Assembly (NCBI GenBank): GCA_030151135.1
Contig: JASLEQ010000265.1
Coordinates: 1 to 10,623, forward strand
Origin: Candidatus Sulfotelmatobacter sp.
GTDB taxonomy: Bacteria; Acidobacteriota; Terriglobia; Terriglobales; SbA1
Direction: 5' to 3'
Length of the DNA: 10,623 bases
The translations under genes and the position numbers were made by a program. The notes under the pieces were generated by a model. The model was not told the origin of the DNA and made no database searches. It saw only the letters and a list, made by a program, of their open reading frames with translations. This document shows positions 6,393-10,623 of the stretch, one piece after another (the stretch's first letter is position 1; every line of letters begins with the position of its first letter).

Positions 6393-7685
6393 TTAGGCGA
6401 GTTGTGTGCGACTTCGAACCCTCGCGCCCGCGAATGAGTAAACGGCCACGCACAAGTACGCGACCAGCGGGATAACGTATGCCGCGGCAATCCCTTTGCG
6501 CTCCGAGATCAATCCCATGATCGGAGTGAGAACGGCTCCTCCCACAATCGCCATCACGAGAAAGGATCCACCGATCTTTGTGTTGGGCCCAAGTTCCTTC
6601 AGGCCGAGTGCGAAGATCGTTGGAAACATCACGGACATGAAGAAGCTTGTCAGGAACAATGCCCACAGACCGATCCATCCCGGCATAAGCACACCGACCG
6701 CGACCAGAACGACATTGATCACGGCATAGCTACCCAACAATTTGCTGGGATTGAGATATCGCATGAGGTATGCCGAACCAAAACGTCCGATTCCAAATGC
6801 CGCCAATGTGCCGGTCAGAAAGTATCCAGCAACTTTCTCCGGCTGGTGCGTAAACTCCTGCACGTATTGAATGAAATAACTCCAAGTCCCAACCTGCGCG
6901 CCCACGTACATGAACTGCGCCACCACGGCAAATAAGAAATGTGGATATTTCAGCAGGTCGCTAAAGTGACCGCGATCTTCCCTGCTGCTCTCATGCTCGC
7001 TCTGAATGGATGGGAATTCTGTTCGCAAAATCAAGATCGCCCAGAAGATCGCAACGGTGCCGAGGAAAAGGTACGGCTTGATCACGCGGAGCGTTTCCGA
7101 CCGCAAGTAGGCGTCGTATAAATGCTGAACCTTCATGGCATCAATTTGCCGCGAACTCAGCTCGACACCCGAGAAGATGAAAACGGTGCCAATCAAAACT
7201 CCGGTGATCGATCCCAGGGGATTGAACGCCTGCGAAAAGTTCAGCCTGCGCTCTGAGCTATCGGAATCGCCTAACTGCGCAATAAACGGATTCGCCGCCG
7301 TTTCGAGAAAAGAGAGACCACTCGCGATCACAAACAGCGCCATCAAGAAGAAGATGTAGCGGCCGGACAGTGCCGCCGGCCAGAACAAGTAACATCCCGA
7401 TCCATACAGCAGTAGGCCTGCAACGAATCCCGCCTTGTAACCTAGTTTTCGCATCAACAACGCGGCAGGAATGGCCAGCAGGAAATATCCCATGTAAAAC
7501 GCGAATTGCACCAACCCGGCCTCGAATCGGTTAATCGCGAACGACTTCATGAATTGCCGGATGAGAACGTCGTTCAAATTGTTGGGGATGCCCCACAAAT
7601 AGAAGAGGGCAGTCACTTCGATGAAGACGAAAATATGACCCCCCGGAAAGAGGCCGTGGCCTTGCTTTGCGATTGTCGTCGGCAT
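6393..7685 (-). CDS. fucP: FucP-family MFS sugar:H+ symporter (L-fucose or related sugar)
   Basis: This 430-residue permease has about twelve hydrophobic helices and belongs to the FucP branch of the major facilitator superfamily. WGIPNNLNDVLIRQF (31-45) and SFLETAANPF (125-134) are diagnostic. D39 and E128 sit where E. coli FucP has D46 and E135, the residues tied to proton coupling and substrate binding, with the same offset of seven for both. Length is close to E. coli FucP (438 aa). ATG 7685 is preferred, with a GGGGGG stretch about eight bases upstream; a TTG at 7709 would add eight residues. It lies downstream of a DUF718 mutarotase on the same strand, which supports a 6-deoxy-sugar substrate. 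FucP relatives also carry glucose, galactose or N-acetylglucosamine, so substrate identity rests on context. Confidence 0.88.
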   Translation of the reverse strand: MPTTIAKQGHGLFPGGHIFVFIEVTALFYLWGIPNNLNDVLIRQFMKSFAINRFEAGLVQFAFYMGYFLLAIPAALLMRKLGYKAGFVAGLLLYGSGCYLFWPAALSGRYIFFLMALFVIASGLSFLETAANPFIAQLGDSDSSERRLNFSQAFNPLGSITGVLIGTVFIFSGVELSSRQIDAMKVQHLYDAYLRSETLRVIKPYLFLGTVAIFWAILILRTEFPSIQSEHESSREDRGHFSDLLKYPHFLFAVVAQFMYVGAQVGTWSYFIQYVQEFTHQPEKVAGYFLTGTLAAFGIGRFGSAYLMRYLNPSKLLGSYAVINVVLVAVGVLMPGWIGLWALFLTSFFMSVMFPTIFALGLKELGPNTKIGGSFLVMAIVGGAVLTPIMGLISERKGIAAAYVIPLVAYLCVAVYSFAGARVRSRTQLA

Positions 7686-7744
7686 GCGGCCGCCCCCCAG
7701 TAAAAACAATCTATGATCGAAGACTTAGTCCGGAACGCTGTCCC

Positions 7745-7760
7745 TCACCGCACTCGGTGA
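7745..7760. other. Perfect 6-bp hairpin between mutarotase and permease genes
   Basis: TCACCG-CACT-CGGTGA is a six-pair stem with a four-base loop in the 117-bp gap between the mutarotase stop and the fucP start. No T-run follows on either strand, so it is not a canonical terminator. It may be an RNA processing or stabilising structure, or chance. Confidence 0.35.
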
Positions 7761-7802
7761 ATTCTTAGCGCTCTCTGCGGTCGAACCTTTTGTCGGCTGC
7801 GT

Positions 7803-8141
7803 TCAACGCTCCAGCTTGAAGATGCGATCCATCAACAGCCACTTCTCTCCCGGCTTGGCTTCGGGCAGTGCTTGCTGGAACTTCCACATCAATTGCTCCC
7901 ATTCCCGGACCTTTGGATTCGCAGCGTCTGCCGCCACCTTGTTCTCAAACGAAAAAGACTCGTTCACTTCCATGATCATGAACATCCGCGTTCCGAGGAG
8001 GTATATCTCCATCTGTTCGATCCCCGCCTCACGAATGCTCGCGTTAATCTCGGGCCAGATCTTCTCGTGGTACTTTTTGTACTCCGCAATCAGCTTGGGA
8101 TCGTTTTTCAGATCCAGCGTCAGACAATAGCGTCGATTCAT
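7803..8141 (-). CDS. L-rhamnose/L-fucose mutarotase (DUF718, RhaM/YiiL family)
   Basis: This 112-residue cytoplasmic enzyme would interconvert the alpha and beta anomers of a 6-deoxy-hexose, speeding entry into catabolism. The segment EYKKYHEKIWPEI (20-32) matches the family signature; Y21 and H25 correspond to Y18 and H22, the catalytic residues of E. coli RhaM (104 aa). The rest (IYLLGTRMFMIMEV, then EWEQLMWKFQ) follows the compact alpha/beta fold. ATG 8141 has GAGG five bases upstream. It lies 74 bp after the Gfo/Idh gene and 117 bp before fucP on the same strand. DUF718 proteins acting on L-fucose are reported beside fucP in other bacteria, so fucose is as likely as rhamnose here. I leave the symbol blank because the substrate cannot be read from sequence. 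Confidence 0.88.
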   Translation of the reverse strand: MNRRYCLTLDLKNDPKLIAEYKKYHEKIWPEINASIREAGIEQMEIYLLGTRMFMIMEVNESFSFENKVAADAANPKVREWEQLMWKFQQALPEAKPGEKWLLMDRIFKLER

Positions 8142-8215
8142 TCAGGCCTCATCGCATTCTGCTGAGGATAGCGGCTCCGGGCCGCACGGCAAGTCGTGTT
8201 TTTCCTCCCGTGCAA

Positions 8216-9382
8216 CTATGCCGCAAGCGAAGTCCAAGCTGCGTTTTTCTGCGACGACTCAATCGCCGCCACAATGAACCTCATCTCCGCTACTCCGTCT
8301 TCAATCGTCGGGACCAACAACGAAGACGTATCTGCGGAGCGACCCTCGATTTTCGCCGTGATTTGCTCGGCCAGATCCTTATAAAGTTGCGCAAAGGCTT
8401 CCAGATAACCCTCTGGATGTCCGGAGGGAATACGGCTGGCGTGTGCCGCAACCGGAGTTGCCGCCGGGCCCGCACGCCTTATCCACATCGGTGCCTTCCC
8501 GAGCGGGCGGAACGATAGGTAATTCGGATCCTCCTGCCCCCATTCCAATCCGGCCTTTTCGCCATAGATCCGGAGGCGCAGATTGTTCTCATTCCCAGCA
8601 GCTACCTGACTCGCCCACAACATTCCCCGCACGCCCTTGTCAAATCGCAGCAGCATCTGCACGTTGTCATCAACTCGTCGCCCGGGCACAAATGTCGACA
8701 GATCTGCAGCCACATGCTCGCAATGCAATCCGGTCACGAACTCTGCCAGGTTGAAGGCGTGCGTTCCGATGTCACCCAGACAGCCGGCCTGCCCGCTCTG
8801 TATGGGATCGGTTCTCCAGACGGCCTGCTTTTGACCAGTCTTCTCCAAAGGCGTGGCTAGCCAATCCTGCGCATATTCGACTTGCACCACGCGGATTGGC
8901 CCCAATTCTCCGTCGGCGATCATCTGCCGCGCCTGCCGGATCATCGGATAGCCTGTGTAGTTATGGGTAAGACCAAAGACCAGCCCTGTGCTTTTCACAA
9001 GCCGCGCCAGGTCCAGCGCATCCGCGACAGTTGTCGTGACTGGCTTGTCGCAGATGACGTGAATGCCCGCGTCCAAAAACGCCTTCGCTGCCGGGTAGTG
9101 CACGTCATTCGGAGTAACAATTGCGGCTACATCGATCCCGTCGTCGCGCTTCGCTTCCGCAATCGCCATCTCACGAAAGTTCGGATAACAGCGCTCTGAA
9201 GCAATCAGCAATTCACGCGCGCCAGCGCGTCCCCGCTCGGGATCTGATGATAAAGCCCCGGCGACAAGTTCGTAGCGGTCGTCCATGCGAGCCGCGATTC
9301 GATGGACCGCTCCAATAAAGGCTCCGGGACCGCCTCCGACCATTCCCAGACGAAGCCGCCGATTCAACTTTCCTGCCGACAT
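8216..9382 (-). CDS. Gfo/Idh/MocA-family NAD(P)-dependent sugar oxidoreductase
   Basis: The 388-residue product has an N-terminal Rossmann fold with GMVGGGPGAFIG (13-24) binding the dinucleotide. The family's E-K-P motif appears as CDKP (111-114), with K113 the usual catalytic lysine. The C-terminal dimerisation/substrate domain has GCLGDIGTHAF (200-210), where D204 and H208 are the expected catalytic pair. There is no signal peptide, so it is cytoplasmic. Members oxidise, reduce or epimerise sugars, inositols or aminosugars; the substrate is not predictable from sequence. ATG 9382 is chosen because AGGAGG (9394-9399) lies 11 bases upstream and the Rossmann strand starts at residue 11; a TTG at 9424 would add 14 residues. 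It is the first gene of the likely operon with the mutarotase and FucP permease, so a dehydrogenase acting on the imported deoxy-sugar is a reasonable guess. Confidence 0.9.
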   Translation of the reverse strand: MSAGKLNRRLRLGMVGGGPGAFIGAVHRIAARMDDRYELVAGALSSDPERGRAGARELLIASERCYPNFREMAIAEAKRDDGIDVAAIVTPNDVHYPAAKAFLDAGIHVICDKPVTTTVADALDLARLVKSTGLVFGLTHNYTGYPMIRQARQMIADGELGPIRVVQVEYAQDWLATPLEKTGQKQAVWRTDPIQSGQAGCLGDIGTHAFNLAEFVTGLHCEHVAADLSTFVPGRRVDDNVQMLLRFDKGVRGMLWASQVAAGNENNLRLRIYGEKAGLEWGQEDPNYLSFRPLGKAPMWIRRAGPAATPVAAHASRIPSGHPEGYLEAFAQLYKDLAEQITAKIEGRSADTSSLLVPTIEDGVAEMRFIVAAIESSQKNAAWTSLAA

Positions 9383-9548
9383 GATTACAAGAACCTCCTG
9401 GCAAGTGATCAACACGAAATGCAACAGCGGATCAAATCGAGCACCCGAAATGTCCCGGCAATTCTACTTGTTGTTGGGAACTCAGCGTAAGATTTACGAC
9501 GTCGAATCCCCGCGGATTGAAACGGTTAGAAAGGAAATATCTCTTCGA
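9383..9548. promoter_or_regulatory. Divergent promoter region between the sugar operon and the esterase
   Basis: This 166-bp interval separates the start codons of two divergent genes and must carry promoters for at least one direction. It holds two GATCAA hexamers 23 bp apart (9407-9412, 9430-9435) and two CGAAATG heptamers (9415-9421, 9446-9452), possible operator halves. For the esterase, TTGTTG (9471-9476) with TTACGA (9494-9499) at 17-bp spacing is a weak -35/-10 candidate. None is strong. Confidence 0.35.
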
Positions 9549-10391
9549 ATGAAATGCCGAGCCTGCCGTTTTTATCGATGGAGTGTGTTCGTAATCTTTT
9601 TAATGTTGCCTGCAATCGCCATAGGCGCCGATTTCAAGGATATTCCCTATCGCGAAATCGAAGGAATAACCTTGACCCTTGATGCACATGTTCCTGACGC
9701 CCCAGGCCCATTTGCCACTGCCATCCTCGTTCACGGGGGTGGATGGGTTGCGGGCGATAAACAGCAATACATCACTTACATATTCCAGCCTTTATCGGAT
9801 GCGGGGTTTGCATGGTTCACCATCAATTATCGGCTCGCTCCCCGGTTCCATTTTCCGGCCGATGCCGAAGACGTGGAAGCGGCCATTCGCTGGATTAAGA
9901 GCAACGCGAGCAGATATAGGGTTGATCCGAACCGGATTGCGCTCATCGGTGAATCCGCCGGGGGACATCTGGTCTCATACGTCGGCGCCAAGCATTCTCC
10001 GGATACCGGCGTATCTGCTGTGGTCTCGATGTATGGCATCCACGATTTCATCAGCGCTTCGATTGCGTGGCGGCCCCTGCCGGAAGAAATTCTACAGCTG
10101 TTCGGAATCCCTGCCGTTGATGCGAACTCCGCACCCATCCTGATCCACGCATCGCCGGTGGCCTTCATCCGCAACGACATGCCTCCGTATCTCCTGATGC
10201 ACGGCTCCAAAGATGAAGACGTTCCTTACGAGCAATCCGTGGAAATGTGCGAGAAGATGAAAAAAGCAGGGGCCCGCTGCCAGCTTGTCACCATCGAAGG
10301 TGCCCCCCACGGTATGGATCATTGGGAATCGCATCCCGAGTGGCTTTGGTACAAGAAAGCGCTGGTTGATTGGCTAAAGAAGACACTCTGA
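9549..10391 (+). CDS. Secreted alpha/beta-hydrolase (carboxylesterase, HGGG type)
   Basis: The 280-residue product begins with a Sec signal peptide: a basic n-region (KCRACRFYR), a hydrophobic core (WSVFVIFLMLPAIAI) and a probable cut after AIGA (about residue 26). LVHGGGWVAGDK (60-71) is the oxyanion-hole HGGG motif of the hormone-sensitive-lipase/BD-FAE type esterases. GESAGG (134-139) gives nucleophile S136. HGSKDEDVP gives probable acid D222, and APHGMDHW gives base H254, so the triad is complete and correctly ordered. Such enzymes hydrolyse small acyl or aryl esters, including acetyl or feruloyl groups on plant polysaccharides; the substrate here is unknown. The open frame runs back into the Gfo/Idh gene, but ATG 9549 is chosen because the signal peptide starts there. 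The AAAGGA upstream is rather distant (about 13 bases). It is transcribed away from the sugar operon, so co-regulation is possible but unproven. Confidence 0.88.
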   Translation: MKCRACRFYRWSVFVIFLMLPAIAIGADFKDIPYREIEGITLTLDAHVPDAPGPFATAILVHGGGWVAGDKQQYITYIFQPLSDAGFAWFTINYRLAPRFHFPADAEDVEAAIRWIKSNASRYRVDPNRIALIGESAGGHLVSYVGAKHSPDTGVSAVVSMYGIHDFISASIAWRPLPEEILQLFGIPAVDANSAPILIHASPVAFIRNDMPPYLLMHGSKDEDVPYEQSVEMCEKMKKAGARCQLVTIEGAPHGMDHWESHPEWLWYKKALVDWLKKTL

Positions 10392-10623
10392 GCGTAGATG
10401 ATTCAAAGGCCGGCCGCACCTGCAGTAGCATGCCGAGAAGCGGTATCAGGTTTGGAAAACAGTTCCGTCGCTAGCTTTCCGCGCCTGGAAACTGGTCGTG
10501 GGCAATTCGCCACTTACTACATACCTTTGTTCGCAAAGTTCTACCCTTCACTCCACAGTATGGCGGCGCGGTTGCAGAAACAAATGTTTTCAGGTTTCAG
10601 CAACTATGCGAAGTTATATTTTT
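10392..10623. other. 232-bp tail without a recognisable gene
   Basis: No convincing coding frame, RNA gene or canonical terminator is visible. There is an 8-bp palindrome GGCCGGCC (within 10408-10420), a small AT-rich inverted repeat GAAAC-AAAT-GTTTTC near 10577, and a terminal AT-rich stretch (TTATATTTTT) that could be part of a promoter for a gene beyond the window. Confidence 0.4.

Noticed and set aside
8142..8215. Terminator or riboswitch between the Gfo/Idh gene and the mutarotase
   Set aside because: GCACGG/CCGTGC can form a six-pair stem, but with a loop of about 18 bases and no T-run after it. Nothing resembles a known riboswitch, so the two genes are more simply co-transcribed.
1..10623. 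CRISPR array, tRNA, rRNA, insertion sequence or phage genes
   Set aside because: No regularly spaced repeat set, cloverleaf-like sequence, transposase, integrase or phage gene was recognised on either strand.

Overview
This window looks like a bacterial contig, moderately GC-rich, probably from soil or sediment metagenomic DNA. It holds one complete respiratory [NiFe]-hydrogenase operon, a small deoxy-sugar uptake operon, a divergent secreted esterase and the 3' end of a YdcF-like gene. The mix (Hyb-type hydrogenase, FucP-type permease, DUF718 mutarotase and Gfo/Idh/MocA oxidoreductase) would fit an acidobacterium or a similar soil heterotroph. That assignment is inference from gene content; there is no rRNA or other phylogenetic marker here.

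Layout. 1-314 (+): C-terminal part of a DUF218/YdcF-family protein cut by the window edge, with a perfect 17-bp inverted repeat in the first 49 bases. 340-6050 (-): five-gene operon, read from high to low coordinates as hybO (small subunit, 4845-6050), hybA (four-cluster ferredoxin, 3914-4843), hybB (membrane quinone-interacting subunit, 2595-3917), hybC (large subunit, 882-2582) and hybD (maturation protease, 340-885). Junctions are 1-12 bp gaps or 4-bp overlaps, so one transcript with translational coupling is likely. 6051-6392: gene-free region upstream of hybO with striking repeat architecture. 6393-9382 (-): Gfo/Idh/MocA oxidoreductase, L-rhamnose/L-fucose mutarotase (DUF718) and FucP-family permease, probably one operon. 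9383-9548: divergent promoter region. 9549-10391 (+): secreted alpha/beta-hydrolase. 10392-10623: no gene recognised.

How the genes work together. HybO and HybC form the H2-oxidising heterodimer. It should be exported by the Tat signal on HybO. HybD would remove a 15-residue C-terminal peptide from HybC after Ni insertion. HybA and HybB would pass electrons from the small subunit to (mena)quinone. Gene order and subunit set match Escherichia coli hydrogenase-2 (hybOABCD), group 1c in the usual classification. The proximal cluster has the ordinary four cysteines, so this is not the six-cysteine O2-tolerant type. The Hyp proteins needed for the active site are not in the window. The sugar operon would import and isomerise L-fucose, L-rhamnose or a relative, and probably oxidise a sugar with NAD(P).

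The most interesting unexplained structure is the 342-bp hyb upstream region. It contains a 16-bp near-perfect direct repeat with an inverted copy between the two, a three-half-site CRP/FNR-like array, and a hairpin followed by a T-run about 30 bp before the hybO start codon. The protein-coding content is good but conventional; I found no clearly new multi-gene system.
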